Source: Flavobacteriia bacterium
GTDB lineage: Bacteria; Bacteroidota; Bacteroidia; Flavobacteriales_D; Crocinitomicaceae
Direction: 5' to 3'
Assembly (NCBI GenBank): GCA_009925805.1
Contig: RFQF01000009.1
Coordinates: forward strand, 1 to 22,942
DNA length: 22,942 nt
Position 1 is the first letter of the stretch; each line of letters opens with the position of its first letter. Position numbers and translations under genes: made by a program. Positions 1 to 7,607 of the stretch are shown piece by piece. The notes below the pieces were generated by a model. The model saw nothing but the letters and a program-made list of their open reading frames with translations. It made no database searches and was not told the origin of the DNA.

Positions 1-274
1 CACGTTTACACCGGATGGGGATAAATTCAATCAGGTGTTTAAGCCGACGTTTTCCACAGGAGTATCGACGGAAGGGTATGAGATGGTGATTTACAACCGA
101 TGGGGAGAAGTGTTGTTTGAAACCCATAACATGAATGTTGGATGGGATGGTTCCTACGGAATCGAAGGATTAGATTGTCCAACCGGCACCTATACTTATA
201 AAATTAGCTTTGTTACCGTAAATGGTGCACAGGATCGAATTATACTTACAGGCCATGTAAATTTATTACGATAA
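1..274 (+). CDS. T9SS type B cargo protein, C-terminal fragment (gliding-motility C-terminal domain)
   Basis: This is the 3' end of a gene that begins left of the window; the reading frame is open from base 2. The visible 90 or so residues form a gliding-motility-associated C-terminal domain: a TFTPDGD opening, the IYNRWGEVLFET strand, a GWDGSYG turn, and the end TGHVNLLR. In Bacteroidota this domain is the type B sorting signal that directs a protein through the type IX secretion system to the cell surface. The passenger part is outside the window, so its function is unknown. The next gene ends in a closely similar domain, so the two are tandem paralogues at least at their C-termini. I am sure of the domain and cannot judge the rest. 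Confidence 0.93.
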   Translation, partial: TFTPDGDKFNQVFKPTFSTGVSTEGYEMVIYNRWGEVLFETHNMNVGWDGSYGIEGLDCPTGTYTYKISFVTVNGAQDRIILTGHVNLLR

Positions 275-291
275 AAGCAACGAAATAGATG

Positions 292-319
292 TTGTTAACG
301 TTTGGTTAACGTAATTTTG
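292..319 (+). promoter_or_regulatory. Bacteroidota-type promoter of the Ig/PKD adhesin gene
   Basis: TTG at 292-294 is followed after 17 bases by TAATTTTG at 312-319, a perfect match to the TAnnTTTG -7 box used by the primary sigma factor of Bacteroidota. The start codon is 16 bases further on. The spacer holds two copies of GTTAACGT (294-301 and 305-312), 11 bases apart. Each contains the palindrome GTTAAC. They could be an operator. The promoter call rests on motif match and position only. Confidence 0.65.
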
Positions 320-335
320 TTGAAATGAACATTGA

Positions 336-2786
336 ATGAAAAAATATCTATTCTGTATAATTGCATTGTTTGGTATTTCCACACTGAGAAGCCAAACGCA
401 AATTAGCGTTGGGAATCAAGTTACTACCTTTAGTTCCATGATTCGAGGGTACCATTTTACAGCACCAACGAATTTTACGATTTGTGGGTTACAGGTTCCT
501 ACGGATGCTTCTCAAGGATTGCAAACAGTTAGGGTTGTGAGGTTTAACGCGGCTCCTCCCCCAGCTTTCCCTGGAACTACCAATGCTTTTGTTCAATTGT
601 TCACCGCCACAAATCAACCGAACGGCATTATCCCTTGCAATATTCCAGTGAGTACAGGTCAGATCATAGGGGTTTATGGCGCCAGAGGCAATTGCGTAAA
701 CTCTTATGGACCACCAAATTTTGTAACTAGCATCATGGGCTTTCCCACCACATTGCAGCGAAGTGGTATGCAGTCTTGCCCAACAGGAGGACAACCCATG
801 ACCAACATTTGGTCTGAAACTTTTTATAATATTGGTAGAATCTGGATGTATATCAACTGTTGCGCTGCGCCGACAGCCACCGCTTCCAACAGTGGTCCCA
901 TTTGTTCGGGGAACACCTTAACGCTGTCTGCCAATCCAACCCCTGCAGTACCATTAGCTGGTGCCTATACCTATAGTTGGACGGGGCCTAATGGGTTTAC
1001 TTCAAACCAGCAGAATCCCACTATTGCAAATGCTACAGCAGCGGCATCTGGAACCTACAACGTTACCATAAATTCTAACTGCGGTTCAGTGAGTGCGTCT
1101 ACCCAAGTTACGGTGAATGCAACCCCTGTAGCTACCATAACGAACAATACAGGAACCACCATCATCGATTGCAACGCACCAACGATCAACGTTACAGCCA
1201 ACGGTGGAGCAACATATTCATGGGATAATGGACTTGGATCTAATGCCAATGCGGCAATTACTACGGCAGGAACATTCACGGTAACTGTAACCAGTGCGCA
1301 AGGATGCACGAGTACCGCAAACATTTCCACTACCGTTGCCCCCGTACCAACCATCACTATTAATAATCCAACCATATGCACGGGGCAATCCGCAACCTTA
1401 AATGCAGTGACTACACCTGCTGGTGGAACAATCACCTGGAATAGCGGTCAAACAACTAATTCCATTACGGTAAATCCGATGCAAACCACCACCTACAGCG
1501 CCACATATACTTGGAATGGCTGTTCCGCTACCGATACTTCTGTGGTTACGGTCAACCCAACGCCAACGGTTTCGGTGAATAGCGATACAATATGTAATGG
1601 AGACACCACGCAATTGATCGCTACGCCCAATTTGCCGGGAGGAACGTACTTGTGGTCGAACAACCAAACATCCCAAGCTATTAATGTGAATCCGGGCTTG
1701 CCAGGAACGACCTACTCCGTAACCTACACCTTAACGGGGTGTATTGCACAGGCTTCAGGTACCGTAACGGTTAATCCCGTGCCAGTACTTACCATTGCAC
1801 CATTGATTATGTGTTATGGTGAAACAGGCACCATCACTGCAGTTCCTAATCTACCCGGAGGAACGTTCCATTGGTTGCCGAATAACCAGACCACAAATAC
1901 CATTACCGTTGCTCCTCTTGTGACCACCACGTATCAAGCCCAATACACCCTGAATAATTGTGTGAGCAACCTGGCCAATGGGGTGGTGACCATTAAACCA
2001 CTTCCTGTAATGGATTTTAGTATTGATACGACATGGGGTTGTATACCCCTTAATGTAACCCTTTCTATTGACGCACCAAATCCAAATACCGCCTATCAAT
2101 GGACATCAACCAATAATTTTACAGGAAGTGGCCCAACGGTTCAAAACTTGTATGCTGCTGGGGGCTGTTATTCCATTTTTGTAGTTGGAACATTGAATGG
2201 ATGCGTGGACAGTGCATCGATGTTGGGAGCGGTGTGTACGGAAGGATTTCCTACGGCTGAATTTTCTTCAAATGTGGCCGTATTTACTGAATCTTCCCAG
2301 TCTGTAGATTTTACCAATACGAGCATTGGAGGAGTAACGTATATTTGGAATTTTGGGGATGGTGAGTTTTCTACGGAGTTTTCACCAACGCACTTCTTCT
2401 TGGGGACTCAATCGGGAGCTGAAATTACCCTAACCGCCTCCACGGCCTTCGGGTGTTCGGATAGCACGAAATTGAGCATCGGGGCACAAGTGGGAGGTCT
2501 TTATTACATACCTAATGCATTTACTCCAGATGGGGACCCTTTCAATCCGCAGTTTAAACCCTTGTTTCCTGTTGGGTTTGACATTTACAATTACAATATG
2601 CTCATCTACAATCGGTGGGGAGAAGTGGTTTTTGAAACCAATAATGTAGAAGTAGGATGGGATGGTTCTTATGGAACGGAGGGTCTTGATGCGCCTCCGG
2701 GAGTTTATACCTACTATATACACATCAAAATGCCGGATATCGACAAGATCGTTGTATTTACTGGGCATGTTAATTTAATCCGATAA
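336..2786 (+). CDS. Secreted T9SS type B protein with Ig-like repeats and a PKD domain
   Basis: An 816-residue secreted surface protein. Residues 1-20 are a signal peptide (MKKYLFC..., cleavage near LRSQ). Residues 21-175 are an N-terminal domain I do not recognise, with scattered cysteines. From about 180 to 555 there are roughly five Ig-like repeats of 70-80 residues, most opening with an IC-G motif (PICSGN, TICTGQ, TICNGD) and ending in VTVNP-like strands. Residues 640-715 form a PKD domain (WNFGDGEFST near 671). Residues 724-816 are the type B sorting domain (YIPNAFTPDGD ... TGHVNLIR). Such proteins are exported by the type IX system and attached to, or released from, the outer surface. 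Adhesion or matrix binding is an inference from architecture. No enzymatic motif is visible. It has its own promoter and may be co-transcribed with the sensor kinase behind it. Confidence 0.93.
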   Translation: MKKYLFCIIALFGISTLRSQTQISVGNQVTTFSSMIRGYHFTAPTNFTICGLQVPTDASQGLQTVRVVRFNAAPPPAFPGTTNAFVQLFTATNQPNGIIPCNIPVSTGQIIGVYGARGNCVNSYGPPNFVTSIMGFPTTLQRSGMQSCPTGGQPMTNIWSETFYNIGRIWMYINCCAAPTATASNSGPICSGNTLTLSANPTPAVPLAGAYTYSWTGPNGFTSNQQNPTIANATAAASGTYNVTINSNCGSVSASTQVTVNATPVATITNNTGTTIIDCNAPTINVTANGGATYSWDNGLGSNANAAITTAGTFTVTVTSAQGCTSTANISTTVAPVPTITINNPTICTGQSATLNAVTTPAGGTITWNSGQTTNSITVNPMQTTTYSATYTWNGCSATDTSVVTVNPTPTVSVNSDTICNGDTTQLIATPNLPGGTYLWSNNQTSQAINVNPGLPGTTYSVTYTLTGCIAQASGTVTVNPVPVLTIAPLIMCYGETGTITAVPNLPGGTFHWLPNNQTTNTITVAPLVTTTYQAQYTLNNCVSNLANGVVTIKPLPVMDFSIDTTWGCIPLNVTLSIDAPNPNTAYQWTSTNNFTGSGPTVQNLYAAGGCYSIFVVGTLNGCVDSASMLGAVCTEGFPTAEFSSNVAVFTESSQSVDFTNTSIGGVTYIWNFGDGEFSTEFSPTHFFLGTQSGAEITLTASTAFGCSDSTKLSIGAQVGGLYYIPNAFTPDGDPFNPQFKPLFPVGFDIYNYNMLIYNRWGEVVFETNNVEVGWDGSYGTEGLDAPPGVYTYYIHIKMPDIDKIVVFTGHVNLIR

Positions 2787-2801
2787 AAATCCAGTTTTGT
2801 T

Positions 2802-4409
2802 TTGTTAACTCGACTGAGTGTTAAACAAATTACCTTAGGTGCGCTCTTACTAGTCTTGAGTTTAGCGTGTTACCAGCTTTTTCAGTTATATGACTTATTT
2901 GAACAAAAACACATTCAGTTAAATGAGGACCTTGCGCGTGTGTTAAAAAACGTTGCGTTTATCCATGAGAAAGAGAATGATTATTTAAAAATTAACGGGA
3001 TACTCCAAAATGACTTTAAGGAACAATCTAAGAAAGTTGTAGCAGAAGAGTTTGAACGTATGCTAGCGGGCCGCCAACAAGTGGCCATTCATGATACACT
3101 TTTGGTTATCAACAATCAAGTGCAGCCTTACTTAGTAATTCGAGGTTCGGCGAGTGATACCTTGTCTGGAATTAGCACACAACAAGTTACGTTTATTAGA
3201 GATATCCGCCAGTTACAAGATTTCGCTAAAACGGCCCAATCCGCAAAGAATCAATCAAAAAACATCACCGTTCATTTGAATCAAGAGCTACTACAACACA
3301 TTTTCAAGAAAGCAAAATTCATGAATGAATTGATGCTCCAAGCTTTTCAAGAAAACCTATATAAAGACCCAAGCGAGCGTATAAATCCAGCGCTACTCGA
3401 AAAATTGATATATCAAGAACTTTCAAAAGCCAATCTTCCCAGAAATTTTCAATTCAATGTATTCAATGAACAAGAGGAGCCCTTTAAACTCCAGATAAGT
3501 TCCAAATCGTTTAAAGCAACAAGGCTATTAAAGGGCCTGAAAACGCGCTTGTATCCAACGGATCGATTTAATGAAAAATTATATTTAGAGGTCGCCTTAC
3601 CTACTCAATCGTGGTTTGTTTTACGCCAAATGAAGTCTTATTTTTTGGTAACGCTAATCTTTGGATTTCTTTTGTTGCTAACCTTTTACAGCATGATAAA
3701 AACAATCAAGGTTCAGCGAAGCATTGATTCCATGAAATCGGCGTTTGTTTCCAACATGACCCATGAGTTTAAAACACCGATTTCCACCATTTCGTTGGCC
3801 TGTCAAGCAATGTCGGACAAAGACATCCTATCATCCACCACAAGGCAAGAAGTTGCACCGTATTTGGGAATGATTGATCAGGAAAACAAGCGCCTGGAGT
3901 CACTCGTAGAAGGAATACTACAGAGTTCCTTGGGTGCCGACAGATCCATTCCATTGAGGTTAGAACCGCTGGATTTGCTGCAAATCGTAAGGGAACAAAT
4001 TAAACTTCAAGAATTCAAATTGAACGATCAGGGCACCATCAAGTTAGAAATTGTTGGAACACCTCAAAAAGCCAAAGGAGATCGTTTCCACACCATGAAT
4101 CTGGTAGCAAACTTGTTGGAAAATGCGGTAAAGTATTCTACCAACTCCGTAACTATCGAAGTTTCCTTGCTTTACAATAATCCAACGGTGTTTTGCGTTA
4201 AAGACCGCGGCATTGGAATTGCAAAAGAGCATATTCCTAAAGTTTTTGATCGCTTTTACCGCGTTCCCACAGGAGATGTACATAACGTAAAGGGATTCGG
4301 GCTAGGATTGAGCTATGTTAAATCCGTAGCGGATGCACATGGTTGGGTTGTGAATGTTACGAGCGTGGTTGGAGAAGGAAGTACTTTTAAGGTAATTATA
4401 ACTAGTTAA
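2802..4409 (+). CDS. Membrane sensor histidine kinase (RprX-like)
   Basis: A 535-residue two-component sensor. One membrane segment lies at about 10-30, a sensory region of about 240 residues with no recognised domain follows, and a second membrane segment lies at about 277-297. HisKA has phospho-acceptor His321 in THEFKTP. The HATPase domain has an N-box NLLENAVKYS (437-446), a G1 box DRGIGI (468-473) and a G2 box GFGLGLS (498-504). It should autophosphorylate His321 and pass the phosphate to the regulator encoded 4 bases downstream. No HAMP domain is evident. The start is TTG 15 bases after the adhesin stop. It is in the same frame as the adhesin, and I see no other canonical start that keeps the first membrane segment. 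No -7 box precedes it, so transcription from the adhesin promoter is likely. The signal sensed is unknown. Confidence 0.93.
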   Translation: MLTRLSVKQITLGALLLVLSLACYQLFQLYDLFEQKHIQLNEDLARVLKNVAFIHEKENDYLKINGILQNDFKEQSKKVVAEEFERMLAGRQQVAIHDTLLVINNQVQPYLVIRGSASDTLSGISTQQVTFIRDIRQLQDFAKTAQSAKNQSKNITVHLNQELLQHIFKKAKFMNELMLQAFQENLYKDPSERINPALLEKLIYQELSKANLPRNFQFNVFNEQEEPFKLQISSKSFKATRLLKGLKTRLYPTDRFNEKLYLEVALPTQSWFVLRQMKSYFLVTLIFGFLLLLTFYSMIKTIKVQRSIDSMKSAFVSNMTHEFKTPISTISLACQAMSDKDILSSTTRQEVAPYLGMIDQENKRLESLVEGILQSSLGADRSIPLRLEPLDLLQIVREQIKLQEFKLNDQGTIKLEIVGTPQKAKGDRFHTMNLVANLLENAVKYSTNSVTIEVSLLYNNPTVFCVKDRGIGIAKEHIPKVFDRFYRVPTGDVHNVKGFGLGLSYVKSVADAHGWVVNVTSVVGEGSTFKVIITS

Positions 4410-4413
4410 TCAT

Positions 4414-5091
4414 ATGAAAATACTTGTTGCTGAGGATGATAGTAATCTTGGATTATTGTTGACCACATTTTTAACCGCGAAAGGATATGAGGTAAAACTG
4501 ACCACATCCGGGACCGATGCATTGGAATCGTACCGTAATTCCCCGACGGATTTTCAATTTATCTTGCTAGATGTTATGATGCCCCAAAAGGATGGTTTCG
4601 CTGTCGCAAAGGAAATCCGATTAATCGATAAGAAAACACCCATTCTTTTTTTGACCGCCAAGAGTATGGAAGCGGATCGCCTCAAGGGGTTTGAATTGGG
4701 CGCGGACGATTATTTAACGAAGCCCTTTTTAATGGAGGAACTATTGGCTCGAATACATGCTATCCTTCGACGAACCAACCCCGTTGAACCCTCTGCGGAA
4801 ATTAGCCTCGGGGAATTTGACTACAATATTTCCTTAGGTACTTTGAAAAGAACACACCAAACACAGAAGCTCACCACCAAAGAAAACGCTCTTTTATCGT
4901 TATTAGTAAAAAACCAAAATGAGGTCGTTGACCGTCAAGGGGCGTTAAGAGCAATTTGGGGAGACGACAGTTATTTTAATGGTAGAAGCATGGATGTGTA
5001 TATTGCCAAACTACGTAAAATTCTTGGAGAAGACCCTTCCATTAAGATAATCAATGTTCATGGAATCGGGTTCAAGTTGATGATTAAATAG
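4414..5091 (+). CDS. OmpR/PhoB-family response regulator (RprY-like)
   Basis: A 225-residue DNA-binding response regulator. The receiver domain occupies about 1-118, with acidic residues Asp8/Asp9, phospho-acceptor Asp53 in LLDVMMP, Thr81 and Lys103 in TKPF. A winged-helix DNA-binding domain follows at about 128-225, ending with GRSMDVYIAKLRKIL and the wing VHGIGFKLMI. The gene starts 4 bases after the kinase stop, so the two form an operon and a cognate pair. The receiver resembles Bacteroides RprY (FLTAKS, GADDYLTKPF, MEELLARIHAILRR), but I do not assign the name formally. Its targets cannot be read from the window. The GTTAACGT repeat upstream of the adhesin is one candidate site, which is conjecture. 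Confidence 0.95.
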   Translation: MKILVAEDDSNLGLLLTTFLTAKGYEVKLTTSGTDALESYRNSPTDFQFILLDVMMPQKDGFAVAKEIRLIDKKTPILFLTAKSMEADRLKGFELGADDYLTKPFLMEELLARIHAILRRTNPVEPSAEISLGEFDYNISLGTLKRTHQTQKLTTKENALLSLLVKNQNEVVDRQGALRAIWGDDSYFNGRSMDVYIAKLRKILGEDPSIKIINVHGIGFKLMIK

Positions 5092-5102
5092 CTTTACCTT
5101 TG
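5077..5102 (+). promoter_or_regulatory. Promoter of the polysaccharide flippase gene, -7 box 4 bases before ATG
   Basis: TACCTTTG at 5095-5102 matches the TAnnTTTG -7 box exactly. A TTG at 5077-5079 is a possible -33 element with a 15-base spacer, shorter than usual. Only four bases separate the box from the ATG at 5107, so the predicted transcript would start at or very near the start codon. The box lies just past the response regulator stop. Confidence 0.55.
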
Positions 5103-5106
5103 CTTA

Positions 5107-6552
5107 ATGCAAAAGCGTTTTTTAGCATCTATTTTCATATCTCTTGCGTTAAATTTTTTAATCAAACCCTTTTCTGTACTTGTAATTGATGCTGGAATAC
5201 AACGAGCCTTAGGGAACATAATCTACGGCAAGTACTTTGCGCTTTTATCATTGACGCTGATTACCAACGTTTTGTTGGACTTCGGCATGAATAATTTCAC
5301 GGTGAGAAATATTGCTCAACAAGAAGACCGAATTCCTAATCATCTAACGAATATTATAGTATTTCGAGGATTATTGTTGTTGTTATATTCAGGGGTTGTT
5401 TTATTGTTGGCTTATTGCTTTGACTTAATAAAAAACAATGAAACGATTCTTGCTCTGTTGATAATCAATCAGTTTTTAGTGCAGAGCATTGCCTTGTTCC
5501 GCAGTATATTTTCCGGCCAACATCGATTTGCCCTGGACGCTTTTTTATCGGTGTTGGATCGCGCATTGTTAATCGTAATCGTCGGATTTGTATTTCTTCA
5601 AGTGCCCAATTGGATTTCGATTGAGTTTTTTGTTGGGGTTCAAACCGGATGCTATTTTATGACCTTTTTAATCGCATTTCTTTTTGTGCAAAGAAAAATA
5701 AATTGGGCGACCCTTGGGTTCAATTGGAGCTATGTTAAATCCGTTTTAATACAAAGTGTTCCTTATGCTATATTGGTGCTTTTAATGTTGATTTACAATC
5801 GATCGGATACTTTACTCATACGATTATTCGCCCAAAACGGGGCCTTTGAAGCAGGAGTGTATGCGCAAGGTTTTCGGTTATTAGACGCCCTGTATATGGT
5901 TGGGATGATATTCGCTTCCGTGTTATTTCCCATGTTCAGCCGTATGCTGCATCAAAAAGACGCACAATTAAATGAACTCGTTATCCTATCGACACGGTGG
6001 CTTGTGGGCGGTGTTTTATTAATTGTCTTTATTGCTGTGGTTAATTCGCAAAGCATCCTTGAATTATTGTACAAAAATCAAGTGGCCGCCAATTCAAATT
6101 TTGTTTTTATTGGCTTAATGTGCGCGTTTCTGGCCATGAGTGTGAATTTTATTTTTGGCACATTTCTAACCGCGAACGGAAATCTAAGGTTGTTAAATTG
6201 GATTTCTTTGGTGGCGGTGGGGTTCTCGGTTGGGTTAAATTTATGGGTCATTCCGCGTTTCGGACCTCAAGGGGCAGTTCTTGTAGCTGTATTCGTTCAG
6301 TCACTGGTGTCGTTATTGGTAATGTATTTTTCACAACGGAATGACCAACTCCATTTAACGTGGATGTCGTGGTATCCGCTTTTACTATTTGCCGGATTTT
6401 TAGCCTGTTGCTATCTACTTCTTAGCTTATTTCCGTCGTACATAGTTCCCTTTTTATCGGTTATCCTCGCGGTATTTGGTCTCCTCTGGTTTTCAGTAGT
6501 AGAACTTAAATCCGTTTTCAAGTTCATTGCAAAAAAAGAACTGACCCAATAA
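5107..6552 (+). CDS. Polysaccharide flippase (Wzx/PST family)
   Basis: A 481-residue integral membrane protein with about 12-14 hydrophobic segments spread evenly along its length and short basic loops, the pattern of the MATE-like PST flippases. Features typical of the family are the N-terminal IIYGKYFALLSL segment, the DFGMNNFTVRNIA loop near 60-72, the interior LIYNRSDTLLIRLF helix near 228-241, and GVYAQGFRLLDALYMVG near 251-267. Family members move lipid-linked oligosaccharide units across the inner membrane. Two downstream genes encode a Wzz-type protein and an O-antigen ligase/polymerase, which fits surface polysaccharide or lipooligosaccharide assembly. No glycosyltransferase lies in the window, so the sugar substrate is unknown. 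The start is the ATG directly behind a perfect -7 box. Confidence 0.9.
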   Translation: MQKRFLASIFISLALNFLIKPFSVLVIDAGIQRALGNIIYGKYFALLSLTLITNVLLDFGMNNFTVRNIAQQEDRIPNHLTNIIVFRGLLLLLYSGVVLLLAYCFDLIKNNETILALLIINQFLVQSIALFRSIFSGQHRFALDAFLSVLDRALLIVIVGFVFLQVPNWISIEFFVGVQTGCYFMTFLIAFLFVQRKINWATLGFNWSYVKSVLIQSVPYAILVLLMLIYNRSDTLLIRLFAQNGAFEAGVYAQGFRLLDALYMVGMIFASVLFPMFSRMLHQKDAQLNELVILSTRWLVGGVLLIVFIAVVNSQSILELLYKNQVAANSNFVFIGLMCAFLAMSVNFIFGTFLTANGNLRLLNWISLVAVGFSVGLNLWVIPRFGPQGAVLVAVFVQSLVSLLVMYFSQRNDQLHLTWMSWYPLLLFAGFLACCYLLLSLFPSYIVPFLSVILAVFGLLWFSVVELKSVFKFIAKKELTQ

Positions 6553-6588
6553 ATTCAGTGCTTTTTCGTAATGTCGGTGCTATTACTG

Positions 6589-6596
6589 TATCTTCG
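6589..6596 (+). promoter_or_regulatory. Possible -7 box before the Wzz-type gene
   Basis: TATCTTCG differs from TAnnTTTG at one position and lies 18 bases before the ATG at 6615, inside the 62-base gap after the flippase. No convincing TTG lies at the right distance upstream. It may be a weak internal promoter of the polysaccharide cluster or chance. Confidence 0.25.
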
Positions 6597-6614
6597 TAAC
6601 CGATTTTTAATACT

Positions 6615-7607
6615 ATGGAGGAAAACCGCAATACCTTGTCCAATAGCACGGAGAGTTTAATTCGTTTTTTATGGTTGAAGCGTAAGCCCATCGTAATTGT
6701 TACTTTCACCGCCACGGTAATCGCTTCGGTTGTTGCATTTTTGTTAACCCCTTTGTATTTAAGTACGGCCATTGTATTCCCAGCTGCAACGAGTAGTGTA
6801 TCGTTTTCCGAACAACGAAACGCGAAAGCGGCGGCGATGGATTTCGGAGAGGAAGAACAAGCGGAGCAGTTGGTACAAATATTACAAAGTTCAAGGATTC
6901 GCGATAAGGTGATCCATGAGTTTGAGTTATTTAAGCATTATCGCATTGATATCAACTCCAGCAACAAATATTTCAAAATTAACGAGGCTTATAACAATCA
7001 CATTTCATTCAACAGAACCCGATTTGGCTCAATTCGCATCGATGTTTTGGATGAAAACCCGGCCATGGCGGCCAAAATAGCCAATAAAATTGTGGATTTG
7101 ATTGATACGGTTAAAAACGAAATGATTGCTGAACGTACCTTGCCGGCCTTCAAGGTGAATCAACGAAAATTGAATCAAATGAAGAAAGACCGCGACGCTA
7201 TCTTGAAAAAGCTGGATAGTTTGGCAGATTTGGGAGTAATTGCTTTGGATGTTCGATCGAATTTATTTCAAGCGTATGTTGACTCAAAAAACCCCAAAGA
7301 TCGCGAAGAATTGAAACGGAAAATTGATATTAACATGAAATATGGGGCAATGTACGATGGGCTGGAGTATATGCGAAACGAGAAAATTGTGAAAATTGAG
7401 GATTTCAATGTTTCGTATGAACAAGCAGAATCCGATGCCAACACAAAATTCAATCATAAATTCGTTGTTGAACGAGCCGTGGAAGCCGACAAGAAAGATC
7501 AGCCGAAGCGATTGGTCATTATTTTAGTGGCTGCATTGGCGTCTTTCATTGTGGCCATATTTTCCTTGTTGCTTTGGGAAAAATATAAGGAACTTAGAAA
7601 CGTTTAA
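6615..7607 (+). CDS. Wzz-type chain-length determinant / polysaccharide co-polymerase
   Basis: A 330-residue inner-membrane protein with the two-helix Wzz layout. The first membrane segment is at about 25-45 and ends in TPLYLSTAIVFPA, the usual start of the Wzz domain. A long periplasmic region follows, with a helical, probably coiled-coil stretch at about 175-215. The second membrane segment is at about 304-321, with a short basic cytoplasmic tail. There is no C-terminal kinase domain, so it is not a fused tyrosine autokinase. Proteins of this class set polymer length or help export by acting with Wzy-type polymerases. Its stop codon shares one base with the ATG of the O-antigen ligase/polymerase (TAATG), consistent with translational coupling and joint function. 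Confidence 0.88.
   Translation: MEENRNTLSNSTESLIRFLWLKRKPIVIVTFTATVIASVVAFLLTPLYLSTAIVFPAATSSVSFSEQRNAKAAAMDFGEEEQAEQLVQILQSSRIRDKVIHEFELFKHYRIDINSSNKYFKINEAYNNHISFNRTRFGSIRIDVLDENPAMAAKIANKIVDLIDTVKNEMIAERTLPAFKVNQRKLNQMKKDRDAILKKLDSLADLGVIALDVRSNLFQAYVDSKNPKDREELKRKIDINMKYGAMYDGLEYMRNEKIVKIEDFNVSYEQAESDANTKFNHKFVVERAVEADKKDQPKRLVIILVAALASFIVAIFSLLLWEKYKELRNV

Noticed and set aside
1055..1435. Minus-strand open frame of 126 codons inside the Ig-repeat gene
   Set aside because: It is antisense to repetitive Thr/Asn-rich coding sequence and its Val-rich translation mirrors that composition; no promoter or family match.
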